Of a stretch of 64,000 bases of DNA, positions 34,373-45,533 are shown piece after piece (positions within the stretch are counted from its first letter, which is position 1; the number at the start of each line of letters is the position of its first letter). The DNA is from Diphasiastrum complanatum (Eukaryota; Streptophyta; Lycopodiopsida; Lycopodiales; Lycopodiaceae). The stretch is from positions 71,358,117 to 71,422,116 of the forward strand of contig CM055095.1 of assembly GCA_029204225.1 (NCBI GenBank), written 5' to 3'. The notes under the pieces were generated by a model, which saw only the letters and a program-made list of their open reading frames with translations, was not told the origin of the DNA and did not search any database. A program made the position numbers and the translations under genes.

Positions 34373-34513
34373 GGTTGGATGTGAATAGCTTTGGAAAGGT
34401 GCTCGAGCCCCCAAAGCCTCTCTCAACCTAAGCACTCTCTCTCTTTTCTCGTCTCTAAGTAGCGACCGCAAAGTTGGGAAAGGTGCTCGAGCCTCCCAAA
34501 TCTCTCGCTACTT
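34262..34513 (+). other. Three hairpin modules with CTCGAG loop in LTR 1 leader
   Basis: Module 1 (34262-34313) has stem GCTTTGA/TCAAAGC. Module 2 (34371-34430) has outer stem TAGGTTG/CAACCTA and inner stem GCTTTGG/CCAAAGC. Module 3 (34457-34513) has outer stem AAGTAGCGA/TCGCTACTT and inner stem TTGGGA/TCCCAA. The stems differ in sequence but keep pairing. The loops share AAAGGTGCTCGAGCC with little change. Two CT tracts (34199-34261, 34330-34370) precede modules 1 and 2. Confidence 0.7.
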
Positions 34514-34559
34514 GAAATTCTTCTCTCTCCCTCTTCATGTGCTATGCAAGTGAAGGTAA

Positions 34560-35025
34560 TTAGAAATCAGTTTTGATCTGATTCATTAGTATAAGTTCTA
34601 AATGTGATGATGTAATTGGTGTACAGTTTTTTTGGTTTACTGTATATGGTTGTGTTCGGGACGTGACCCGTTAGGATATATTGATCGGGCATTGATCCCA
34701 TAGACGGCTACTTGGGTTAGCCGGGTAGCCACACATGGAAAGAATTAGCCTGTACAGAGTTATATACAATACTTGCTATACTCAGAAGCATGTCCTGAGT
34801 TTGTCGGTCGAATTTGGCCATATTGGGCCCGACCTTAGTTTGACAGGTGGTAGGCCAATTTTAGGACACCTGCCTTTTCATGCAGTTTGTGAATACTCTA
34901 TATGTACAGTGTTTCTTTGTAATGTATTAACTTCTGTTGTGCCATCTTTTAGAGTTTGTGAAGAGTGGCTATGGTGATTGTGTGATGTGATCTGCATACT
35001 GCACTAGATCCTAACAGAATTTCAA
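34560..35025 (+). repeat. 5' LTR of LARD B
   Basis: 466 bp, TTAGAAATC...GAATTTCAA. It is near-identical to 38604-39072 and 5021-5485. Confidence 0.87.
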
Positions 35026-35027
35026 CT

Positions 35028-35039
35028 TGGTATCAGAGC
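35028..35039 (+). other. Primer binding site, initiator-Met tRNA type (LARD B)
   Basis: TGGTATCAGAGC two bases after the LTR end. Confidence 0.82.
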
Positions 35040-38000
35040 TACAGGGTGTAGTAAGTATGCACGATCCAGTGGAGCTATGAGATAGCGTCTTTCACCAGGA
35101 AGAATAGGCAGTCCGGATAGCAAAGTTCTTTCGATCGGAACTTCGGGGAAGTAATCAGAACGATTCATGGAAAATTGCTCATAAACGGCTTCAAACAACT
35201 TTTACGGAAAGCTGGCCAAAACTCTCTCAGTGGTTTCTCAATTCCTGAGCTGAGCCGATCGAAAAGTGGAACAGGGTAGTGGCAACTCAAGGTTGAGTGG
35301 ATTTTGCGATCCATTTACAGTGGGAGAAGAAAGAAGCAATTCTGGGAATTGGCAAAAAGCGGCTAGTTGACAAAAAACGTAAAGCTGCGGATCTTTCTCT
35401 CTGGTTGACGGAAGTGGGCACTGTAAATTGCTACCCAGTATCTTACAGTAGGGGCCAAGCTTATGGTAAATTGTTAGGGATAACCAAGAAGCAGGAAATG
35501 AGCAATTGTACTTTCTTCTCAGAAGCTATGGAAAGGGTCTGCTAGGATTTACAGGTGGAAAATCACAGTTCTGTCATTATGGAGGATGTTTTCAGGATCT
35601 GTGAAAGGCTGTAGAGGGGTGCCCTAGCACTGGTAGGAGGATGCCAAAAGGCCGCAGATGGCTGTGGATCACGAAAGGAGCTAGAACCAATTCTTAGTAG
35701 GGCGGCCATATCCAGCAAGGAGGCCATAGCAAAGAAGAAGAAGAAGGAGATGGAGAGGCGCTCAAGGGAGGCTCGCGCGCGGCCAGTCGCGAGGAGCGCA
35801 TAGTTGCTTATAATGTGTGGCGGCTGGAGGGACCCGTTTCAGAGCGCAGATGGTCATAGGGCCATCGGATCTGGATCCATGGAGATCTACGGTCAAAATG
35901 AAGATCTCAAGGAGCCCTATGGACCGTAGGATGGATATTCACCATTGGATGATAGGTGAAAGGCTCCTTGAAAGCTTGAAGGGCAAAGTGGCCATACTCT
36001 TCAATAAAAATCTTCAATCTGAAATTCAGTGAAGGGACCCGAAGTCTAGAATGGACTTCGCTTCATTAAAAATCTTCATAACAAAAAAACAGTTCATTTT
36101 GCAAGGGCAATCTTTGGAGAGGTCTATCTTTAGCTAGAGGGCACCTTTTTTGGCCATCCTTGGGCCAAAATGACTCCTGAAACTGGCTGCTCAGAGCCAG
36201 CGGACAGAGCAACGTCACAGAGTAGGGAGAAACGCATTTCACGATGTTTTCATCACCATTCTATCGAGCGAAGTGCGGGTGACCTAGTGATGGGCTACAT
36301 TCGCTATTTGGGTACCGTAGGGCCAAATTTGGAGAAATTTTTGGCTGGTGAAACCTGCTACAGAGCGGTACAATGAGGCATTATCACTTCTGAATCATTA
36401 TTACTTACTCCTGACAAGGTAACAAGGTGTTTGAAAGTGGTAAATGCAGTATGGGAGCGAATGGTAGCGGAATTGTGTGGAGAAAGCTAGTATTGGCGAC
36501 GGAAGTGCAGTTTGGCGGTGTGACTACTCATCATTGGCGACAATTTTGAGAGGGCAAGCAATCACAGGTGAGAGGTAGGCATGGTATGCCGATTACAGGT
36601 GAAAAACTCTTGTGATTAGGTTCAACTTTTGGAGTTAGAACCAACCAACGTCAAGTGGCGTTTTGGGGGAACGCTCTCACGCAGTTGGCTGTATTTGCAA
36701 GAGTCTAGGCTTGGCACAGGTGTTGGAATTTCCATGGTGCAGATTGTTAGGTGGTGAGATCATGGGGAAGCCTAGAGGAAGTCACTTAGAGCCATATACC
36801 TCAATACGATCAGAGAGATAGTGGTCTCGGGATCCCATGAGCGGTGACTCAGGGATATGCTTGCGGTGGCATGGTGATGGGTGGCACATAGCCACGAAGA
36901 GCGAGCAGATGCTAAGAGCCAAGTGGAGCAGGTGATGCTTTGGAGTTTGGCTTGTCTAGCAGGATGGTGACCAAGATCGGAGACATCAGGCGAGCATAGT
37001 ATGTGGATGATGAGTCCATTGGGGTGGCACTCATGGAGATGCTACAGTTGCTCAGATATGACATGACATTTGATGTATGGACGATGTTCTTCAGCTGGTA
37101 CATCATGTGGTCACCTAGGGATGGGTCATGCCTACTTGGAGGTAGGTGGCATGGAGTGTACCCAGTGGTGGTACATATCTTGAGGACATGGAGTGCATTA
37201 CAAGGTGATGTGGATCCAGCATGCCCATGGTTGTGAGCGAGCAGGGATGGAGATGGTTGTTCAAGGAGTGACAGCTGATACTTTGGCGAGTGATCAGGTG
37301 AGCTGCATGGTTATATGCACAGTTATCTCCAGGTTGGCATCACATGTTGTTTCTATCCATCATTATTTGGTTAGCAGGATGCAGCTTTTGGTTAGATCCA
37401 GTTGGAGTCTAATTGCACTACAAGTGAACAGATTCTTGGAGAGCTATCAACGGGTAATGGATACTTGGTAATCAGATGGTACAGGGTACAGGGTTTTGGA
37501 GCTATCCTCCCTGATCTGCTATGGATCGTGGGTGAATTATTCATCACGATAGTGGATCTAGTTTGCATTTGCTTTGGCTTGGACGCTATGATGGATGTTG
37601 TGGGGAGATAGGCTCCTTGGTGGGAGGCCTATGTACTAGTCAAATCAAAGTTGGCAACGTCAAGCATGGAAAGTTGAACCTACATGGGATGTAGGACAGG
37701 CAGATCATCATCAGTATCTATGGGAGGTGGGCGAGCTACTCAGGTATAGCCTATGGTGAGGTTTGTGTACATTCATTCATTGAGTCCTTGGTAGACTCTT
37801 GTGCTTGGAGCATGGGGAATGGATGGGGATCAGCTTTCAGGACTTTTTGGATAGATGTATATGCTTGGACGTGAGAGCATCTTGGTACAAGTGCAGGCCA
37901 TGGTTGAGGACCTGATTTGGTGACCAGTGGTGTAGCAGCGGATCTACAGGTGGCACAGGTGTTGGTACGACAGGATACCACTTATGGACAGGCCTTGGTC

Positions 38001-38603
38001 ATGTATTTGACGCTTTATCATTCGTGTTGGTTTGCATGAGTGTGTGTGGGCTTGCATGTTACCTTGTCACGGGAGTCTAGATCTGAGTCGGAGTTGTATG
38101 TGGTTGTGCATTTGCTACGTCAGAAGCAAAGTAGTCATTTTATGCTCATTAACTTGTCATTGTCTACTAGTTGTCTATCTATGAGGGTGCAATCTTATGG
38201 TGGCAGTAAGATTTCCTCAGGTTGAGCCTCAGTCGCTCATTTACGTCAGCTTTACAGGTTTATGCTTGTAAGTGTCTGATAGGATGTCAGCGTAGCTAGA
38301 TGGAGGATGTAAGTCTCATGGTGGCAGTGAGATTTCTTCAGTTTGAGCCATGTCGATCATGTGGTCCACTTTTGTTTCAAGTTGGATGGGGACGAGTCAG
38401 TTGGTCGAGAGTGTGGTAGACTCTCTGTATGAGCATTGTGTTTGCATGATACTTTGTGAGTCGAACCTGGTGGTTTGTCGGTGTGCTTGAGTGTGAGTCA
38501 AGTACAGGGCAGCAGGTTTATGCATAACATCTTTTGGACACTCCAAACGTTGCTGCAATATATTGTTTTTCACTCTTATCACATTTGAGCTTAAGGGAGA
38601 GAG

Positions 38604-39072
38604 TTAGAAATCAGTTTTGATTTGATTCATCAGTATAAGCTCTAAATGTGATGATGATGTAATTGGTGTACAGTTTATTTGGTTTACTGTATATGGTTGT
38701 GTTTGGGACGTGACCCGTTAGAATATATTGATCGGGCATTGATCCTGTAGACGGCTACTTGGGTTAGTCGGGTAGCCACACATAAGAAGAATTAGCCTGT
38801 ACAGAGTTATATAGAGTACTTGCTATACTCAGGGGCATGTCCTGAGTTTGTCGGTCGAATTTGGCCATATTGGGCCCGACCTTAGTTTGACAGGTGGTAG
38901 GCCAATTTTAGGACACCTGCCTTTTCATGCAGTTTGTGAATACTCTATATGTACATTGTTTCTTTGTAATCTATTAACTTTTGTTGTGCCATCTTTGAGA
39001 GCTTGTGAGGAGTGGTTATGGTGATTGTGTGATGTGATCTGCATACTGTACTAGATCCTAACAGAATTTCAA
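38604..39072 (+). repeat. 3' LTR of LARD B
   Basis: 469 bp, preceded by AAGGGAGAGAG. It contains a 3-bp ATG expansion near 38650 relative to the 5' LTR. Confidence 0.87.
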
Positions 39073-39149
39073 CTGAGGTGAGGTTGCCGCTCCCAACAAC
39101 GAACTTCTATGCTACAAAGACGACACAACAGTGACGTCGTTGTCGAGGA
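39073..39149 (+). other. Rest of LTR 1 and its primer site
   Basis: LTR 1 resumes at GAGGTGAGGTTGCC and ends ...GACACAACAG at 39131. The primer site TGACGTCGTTGTCGAGGA (39132-39149) is a decayed form of the tRNA-Asp-type site kept at 45516-45533. Confidence 0.7.
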
Positions 39150-39979
39150 GCTTCACACACTCGTCTCGTCGCATAGCACCCCTCTTTTTTTCTCTCTCTC
39201 TCTTCACTTTATTCATAAAAAAATCACATTTTGGGAGTTAGATTAGTGTGGTTTAGTGTTAGATTTGACATTTTTTCGAGATTTTGCCAATTTTTTGTGA
39301 TTTTTTTTTGCTTGTACAAAAAATTAAAAAACTAAAATTGAAAAAGAACCTAAGCCTCACTAGTGAGCTTTCTCGATCTTTCAAATAGCATCCTCCCATG
39401 ACTGCGACAGTTTTTGTTTCCTAAAAACTCTAAAAATTAGAAAGAAAAAAAAAACTAAGCCTCGCTGGTGAGCTTTCTCTATTTTTTAGATAGCGTCCTC
39501 TCACGACTGCAACGATTCTATTTTTTTTTTTAGATATTTTTGAAAAGAACCGAAGCCTCATTGGTGAGCTTTCTCTATCTTTCAGATAGCGTCCTCACAT
39601 GACCGTTACGGTTTTATTCCTTCTTTTCTATTTAAAGATCGTAATTATAAAAATAAAAAATAAAAAAAAAGTCAAAAATAATAATAATAATTTTAGCCCA
39701 AGCAAGCCTCTTTGGTGAGTGACCTCCATATGAGTTACCATCTATCCATCACTTTTTTGTTTCATCTCCATTCCATCTGCTATCTCCTCTTGACAACATA
39801 ACACTCATCGTGTTCATCTGTTACATCCATCCATTTTTGTTTTTATTTCATAATGATCAATCTTTTATATATTCTGTTCTTTTCCTACTCACTTCAAAAA
39901 GAAAAAACAAGTGGAACACCACACAGTTGTACAACCCTTGAGGCAATTTTATACATCACGATAACATTGCATTCCAGCC
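39150..39979 (+). other. Leader of gag-only element with repeated GTGAGCTTTCTC...GATAGCGTCCTC units
   Basis: A motif (GGTGAGCTTTCTCTATCTTTCAGATAGCG-type, followed by TCCTC and a CGACGGTTTTATT-like end) occurs about three times (near 39360, 39465 and 39555), separated by A-rich spacers. It is seen again in the inverted copy near 45200-45360. It has local pairing potential (CTATCTTTCAGATAG). Confidence 0.65.
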
Positions 39980-40920
39980 ATGACTATCAAGTTTGTGAGA
40001 TTTGTTGTATTTCAGACTTTTTGAGATGAGACAATTCAACAATACGCCAGACGAATGTTCGATCTAGTAAAAGATGTCAATCTACTGAGTCCAAAGACCA
40101 TAATGCATTACTTCAAGTATGAAGAAATTTACAGCCTACACTTCGGTGACACATATTTGTCAACATGCTGTCATTATGGAAAATCTTATCTTGAAGAAGA
40201 GAGTAGATCACTCATATCCAAACGCAGAAATATCAGATGGGGATCAAGAAAGTTTGAAGAGTTCATGCTAGTCGACAAAGGCAGAAGACTACAAATCATC
40301 AAGGAGTGCAACAAAGTCAAATAAAACGAGTGCACCAGAAGACCAAGAACCTTGCACTTCAAGTTCGAGCTGTCATCAAGCTTATGCTCGCAGAATTCAG
40401 TTTCTTGAGAAAGACGAATGTATATACTACTTCGGCGGTCATCCAAGTACAAGATGTCCATTTAAGAATTTGCGCCTCTTACAAGAAAAAATTGCAAAGC
40501 AACAAGTTCGACGAGAAGATCCAGCAGTTGAAAGATCGCAAGCAGAATCAAGCCGACAAGGAGCTCCCAAAAGGATGGATGTCAAATTGATCCATTTAAA
40601 TCACGAGTTTCTTCAACAACCAGTGGCAAGGTGGCATCTGTTACCGGTGTATGTCTATCAACTTAGAGACGATGACATACTGCACTCAGTAAAGTGCTAT
40701 GGATGCGGAGGAAAACACCGTCGCGCCAAATGTCCACATCGAGGGGATCCATCAATGTTCGATCTCTCGTGTTCACAATGCGAAGTTAACCATCCATGCC
40801 GAGATTGTCCGATGTGCAATCCACAATTAGTCAGGAGGCATTTAACTTACGTAGACCGACATGCACATGTGGTGACCATTCCAGCTATCGATAGAATGCA
40901 CTATAAAAAAAAATCCTAGT
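39980..40920 (+). pseudogene. gag: Gag of gag-only retrotransposon, left arm
   Basis: Pieces in several frames: ETIQQYARRMFDLVKDVN (near 40030), SYLEEESRSLISKRRN (40180-40230), ECIYYFGGHPSTRCP (near 40420), then a 149-codon frame (40470-40916) with CYGCGGKHRRAKC and CSQCEVNHPCRDC. The two good knuckles use C-X2-C-X3-H-X4-C spacing, as in the Gypsy Gag at 5540-6961, and they are arranged in the same order. In the first knuckle the second Cys is replaced by Tyr. Several frameshifts break the protein. No protease or RT follows. Confidence 0.75.
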
Positions 40921-41951
40921 GCCACCGGGTTATAAAATGAGTGAGAAAGGCAACAATCTGACAAAAGTCCCAAAGTACGTAGAGATATCCTCGGCCAGAC
41001 AGCAACAACAACAGCACAGAAGACAGAGTTGGTAGAATTTATTAAACCAATGATAACTGAGGAAATAAAAAAATTGGACAAACAAGTAAAGTACACAAAG
41101 ATACCCTTAAACAAACAAGTAGCACCATCATAGAAGACAGAGTTGGTAGAATCTATCAAGCCAATGATAGCTGAGGAAGTCAAAAAAATTAACAATTGAG
41201 AAAGTCCGGTGGGTTCTATCAAGGCTCTTGATACAATCAATGCACATATTTTTTAGTGATGAATTACAAAGGAAACATGTGTCAATGGAACGACGTGAAG
41301 GCAGTTCATCACAAGTTCTAAGGGAAAGTGCAATGATAAGGGGAAAACTAAGATCGATGATTGCCCTTCAACGAGCAAGATTCAACCAAAGTCTAACTGT
41401 TCCACTTAACAACAGACCACCACAAAGCTAAATCCAGATATCACGTTGCCTAAACGACCAAATCCAGAAGCCCCATAAGACCTAATGGACAGCAAGCACT
41501 GGCGCAACCAGTATCAAAGCCATGTCCTAAATTTTTTATATTGACGGCCGAAAAAAGTCTTCGCATTCAAACATACCATGAAGAACTTGACAAACAAAAC
41601 AATCAAACCAGCACATCTTATCCACATTACCAATTAGGAGTGCCTATGACATTGGGACCAATGGCACCAATCTATGATGATCAATATCTTAACGACTTAT
41701 CATGGGATCCTGGTGTCGAGTACCCACTTATCGATGGACAAGGTTATTCGAAATGACAACCTGATCATTATTGATAATTTGGCAAGTCCAAGTTCTTGCG
41801 ACTCACCGTCATGCAATAAAACCTCAGATTTTACGTAAGCGATATCTATCCATGATTTTCCTCTAGCATCCATGTGAACCGACAACAGTTGTCCTTCACG
41901 ACATTTGCAAGCAAGTTGTTGAGAAAAGGCACTACTTTGGGCCGAGGACCC
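40921..41951 (+). other. 3' internal part of gag-only element, left arm
   Basis: No pol domain is recognisable. An imperfect duplication (AGAAGACAGAGTTGGTAGAAT...) occurs at 41019 and 41132. The last 200 bp match the right arm near 43670-43870. Confidence 0.55.
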
Positions 41952-42458
41952 TGTTGTGGGTATTTCTTGTAGATAAATAAACAAGTGGATACCACCACTA
42001 AAACTATTGTTAGCCAAGGTTTACTTAGTGAGCCCCACCACATAACATTGTATAGTTACGACCAATAAGTGCGAGGGCATTGACGTATTGCGTGTGTAAG
42101 ACCAACCCAATGAGCACATTGCTAGTTAGTTTCAAGTTGTTCCAGAGAGACTTAGCCCTAAGTATAAATAAATAATGTTTAGACTCAAGTTCACAAAGTC
42201 AAGTAAAACATAAGAAATCTAATTTGTACAAAATAAAACTCACATGATTCATGTGACTTGTTTTATGCTTTTTTAGAAACATTAGATTAAATTTGTGTTT
42301 GTTTGAATTGTTTGGATTAAATTTTTCGCCAATAAAGTCTGGCCAATCAAAGTGAAAAAGGCTCACCTTGAAAATCTATAAAAAAAAAGTCATTTCCTTT
42401 GTATTGTATCTCTATTTTTATTCTAATAAAGTTTTGTTCATTTGACTTCAAGTTCTCT

Positions 42459-42507
<49 letters not shown>

Positions 42508-42562
42508 GGTTTGGTGTAAATAGCTTTGGAAGTACTCAAGCCCTCAAAGCCTCTCTCAACTT

Positions 42563-42632
<70 letters not shown>

Positions 42633-42785
42633 CTTAGGTTGGGCGTGAATAGCTTTGGGAAGGTGCTCGAGCCCCAAAGGCTCTCTCAACCTAGACACTC
42701 TCCCTCTCTCTTCTCTCCTCTCTCTTGGTAGAGATCGCATAGTTTGGAAAGGACAAACATCTATGTTACAAAGATGACACAACAG
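41952..42785 (+). repeat. LTR 2 of the gag-only element, left arm
   Basis: It starts TGTTGTGGGTATTTC and ends GACACAACAG. TATA box 42377-42383, CT tracts at 42463-42506 and 42565-42629, and hairpin modules at about 42507-42563 and 42635-42693 (TAGGTTG/CAACCTA; CTTTGGG/CCCAAAG). It lacks about 40 bp near its end that LTR 1 has. It is followed by 11 bases of primer site. Confidence 0.82.
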
Positions 42786-42814
42786 TGGCGTCGTTGATAA
42801 CACAACGACGCCAC
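42785..42814. other. Perfect 12-bp palindrome at the centre: LTR-primer site :: primer site-LTR junction
   Basis: GTGGCGTCGTTG (42785-42796), a 6-base loop ATAACA, and CAACGACGCCAC (42803-42814). Each arm is the last LTR base plus 11 bases of the tRNA-Asp-type primer site TGGCGTCGTTG. Confidence 0.92.
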
Positions 42815-42882
42815 TCTTGTGTCGTAGGCAGTATATGGTTCATCTTTGGGAGCGGCAACCTCGTCCCAACCTGCATAGCACA

Positions 42883-42977
<95 letters not shown>

Positions 42978-43668
42978 TGCTTAGCAAAGGCTTGGGAAGC
43001 TAAAGCATCTTTTCCAAACTGGGAAAGGTTTGGAAGACTCGAGCATCTTTCCCAAACTATTCGGTCCTAACCAAAAATGGAGAAAGAAAGAATGTTTTGG
43101 CTAGAAAAAGTTTGGGAGACTCGAACACCTTTCCCAAACTATTTGATCCTAACGGAAGATGAAGAGCAAGAGAGAGAGAGAGAAAGAGAGGAAAAGAGAA
43201 AACTTGAGTGAAACCAACAGTGTTATTAGAAATAGAATGAAAATACAGTACAATGAAAATGACTCCCTTTTATAGGTTCCCAAAGGTGAGCCTCTTTCAC
43301 TCTCATTGGACACACTTCATTGGCAAGGAATCTAATCCAAGTCCTTTAAATAAACACAAACTTAATCTAATGGTTCTAAGAAAACACAAAGCAAGTGACA
43401 TGAATCATGTGAGTCTTACTTTGTACAAATTATATTCCTTATTTTTAATTTGACTTTGTGAACTTGAACCTCAACATTATTTATTTATACCTAGGGCTCA
43501 AGTCTCTATGGAACAACTTAAAATAACTAATAGTGTGCTCATTGGATTGGGCTTATACACGCAAGATGTCAGTGCCTTGTGACGGGGCCCACTAGGTAAG
43601 GCTTGGCAAACAATAGTTTGCGTGGCGAGACCCATTTATTTATTTATGTACAAGAAATACCCACAATA
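42814..43668 (-). repeat. LTR 2 of the gag-only element, right arm
   Basis: On the minus strand it runs from 43668 (TATTGTGGGTATTTC) to 42814. TATA box 43274-43268. It contains hairpin modules at about 43027-43055 and 43100-43153, a GA array (42890-42931) and a TA array (42934-42975). Confidence 0.82.
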
Positions 43669-44300
43669 GAGTCTTTGGCTCAAAATAGTGTCGGTTCCTC
43701 GACACTTGCTTACATTTGTCGTGGATGAGAGCTGTTGTTGGCCCGTTTATTATTGGTACATAGATGTTTCAGAAACAACATGGATTAAATCTGCTTACGT
43801 AAAACTTGAGGCTTTATAAGATAATGGTGATCAGCAAAAACTTGGACTTGCCAGATTTTCAATAATACCCATAAGGGTCATTTCGGACAACATTGTTCGT
43901 CGAGAAATGGGTTTATTGATGCATTCATCAGGGGATCACATAAATGAGGTGGTTGATATTGATCATGATAGATCGATGTTACTTCTCTCAATGGTATTGT
44001 CATGCATTCACTGAATTGGTACCGCGGATATGACATGTTTGGTTGACTGCTTATTTTATCCAGATGTTCATGATAAGTTTGTAGTTAAAGACTTTTGGCA
44101 GTAGTCTATAGTACCGCTTGAAAATAAGGCCTTGATACTTGAAACACTGGCTCTTGTTGGACTGAAGGCCTATTTGGGCTTGGATTCTCTAGATTTGGCC
44201 TTTTAAGTACTGTTATACTCATATTTGGCGTTGGGTTGAGGGTCTGTTGTGGTGCATTATGTTCCTAAGTTAACTCCGCATTGTGTACAACATGGGTCGA
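43669..44300 (-). other. 3' internal part of gag-only element, right arm
   Basis: It is similar to 41400-41950 in inverse orientation. No pol domain is visible. Confidence 0.55.
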
Positions 44301-45170
44301 ATATTGATGGATCCCCTCAATGTCGACATTCAGCTCGACAATATTTTCCTCCGCATCCATACCGAGTGCAGTATATCATCGTCTCTAAGTTGATAAGCAT
44401 ACACTGGTGATAGATTCCCCTTTTAAAATTTTCACAAAATAGACTGGTAAGCTATTGTGCTTTTCTTTAGAGTTCGGAGACATGCAAGATGATATGACCA
44501 ATACCTCCACCTTGCCACTGGTTGTTGAAAAAACTTGTGATTTAAATGGATCAATCTGACATTCATCCTTCGATTGAGCTCCTTGTCGGCTTGATTCTAC
44601 TTTTGACCGTTGATGCGCCTATAATAAATGCGGATTCTTGATTGGACATCTTTTACTTGGATGATCGCCAAAGTTGTATGTACATTCGTCTTTCTTAAGA
44701 AACTTGACTAAGCAAACATAAGCTTGAGAACGGCCTGAACTTGAAATACAAAGTTCTTGATCTTTTGTTGCACTCGATCTATTTGACTCTATTGCAATCT
44801 TTGATGATTCATAGCCTTCCTCCCTTGTATGTTCGACTAGCATTAAACCTTCTGATTATTCTGATTTCTCATCCGATATTTTTGCGTTTGGATAGGAGTG
44901 TTCTTCTCTTTTCTTCAAGATAAGATTCTCCATAATGACAGCATCTTAACAGATTCGTGACATTGAAGTGTAAGATCTTTTTCATATCAATTTGATCTTG
45001 TCAAATAATTTGATATTGTAGTTCTACATTATGGTCTCTGGGCTCAGTAGATCAATATCTTTTATCAGTTTGAACATTCGTTTGGTGTATTGTTAAACTG
45101 TCTCATCAAGAAACATCTGAAATGCAACTAATCTCACAAACTCGGTAGTCATGGTTGGAATGCAATTTTT
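44301..45170 (-). pseudogene. gag: Gag of gag-only retrotransposon, right arm
   Basis: A minus-strand frame (44843 to 44619) ends in a knuckle DECTYNFGDHPSKRCPIKN, matching the left arm's first knuckle, again without the second Cys. Near 44380-44330 the minus strand gives remnants of CGGKYC... and CTQCGVN. Upstream pieces match the left arm at 40030-40230. It has many frameshifts and is non-functional. Confidence 0.7.
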
Positions 45171-45515
45171 TTTTAACAATTTTTTATTTTAAGAGAATAA
45201 AACCGTCGTAGTCATGAGAAAACGCTATCTGAATGATAAATAAAGCTCACCAATGAGGTTTAAGTTTTTTTTTCGATTCTTTTTATTTTTTTCAAGGGAA
45301 TAGAACCGTCACAGACGTGGGAGGACACTATCTGAAAGATAGAGAAAGCTCACCAACAATGTTTAGGCTCAAAAAACGGCAGATCTAATCTACACTAAAC
45401 AAACAAAACAAACCTAAACTCTAAATCTGATTCTTTTGGTAAAATGAAAATGTAAGAAAAAAAAAGATTGAGAGAAAAAGAAGTGATGTTATGCGATGAA
45501 ACAAGTGTGTGACGC

Positions 45516-45533
45516 TCCTTGGCAACGGCGCCA
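45516..45533 (-). other. Primer binding site, tRNA-Asp type (right arm)
   Basis: On the minus strand, TGGCGCCGTTGCCAAGGA follows the LTR end directly. It is the best preserved primer site of this family in the window. Confidence 0.8.

Larger units (their letters stand above)
33721..34559 (+). repeat. LTR 1 of the gag-only element, first part (before LARD B)
   Basis: It begins TGTTGTGGATATTTC and contains a TATA box (TATAAAA, 34130-34136) and a poly(A) signal (AATAAA, 34177-34182). Then come CT tracts and three hairpin modules. The LTR resumes after LARD B at 39073-39131, giving about 900 bp in all, like the LTR at 45534-46436. Confidence 0.82.
34560..39072 (+). mobile_element. LARD-like non-coding LTR retrotransposon, copy B (full length)
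   Basis: 5' LTR 34560-35025, primer site 35028-35039, internal 35040-38592, purine tract 38593-38603, 3' LTR 38604-39072. It has no protein-coding frame of interest. It interrupts LTR 1 of the gag-only element: the host sequence reads ...GCTATGCAAGTGAAGGT before it and GAGGTGAGGTTGCCGC after it, while uninterrupted LTRs read GCTATGCAGGTTGAGGTGAGG (minus strand near 45570). A roughly 5-bp target duplication (GAAGGT/GAGGT) is likely. The two LTRs are very similar, so insertion is younger than that of its host. Confidence 0.85.
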
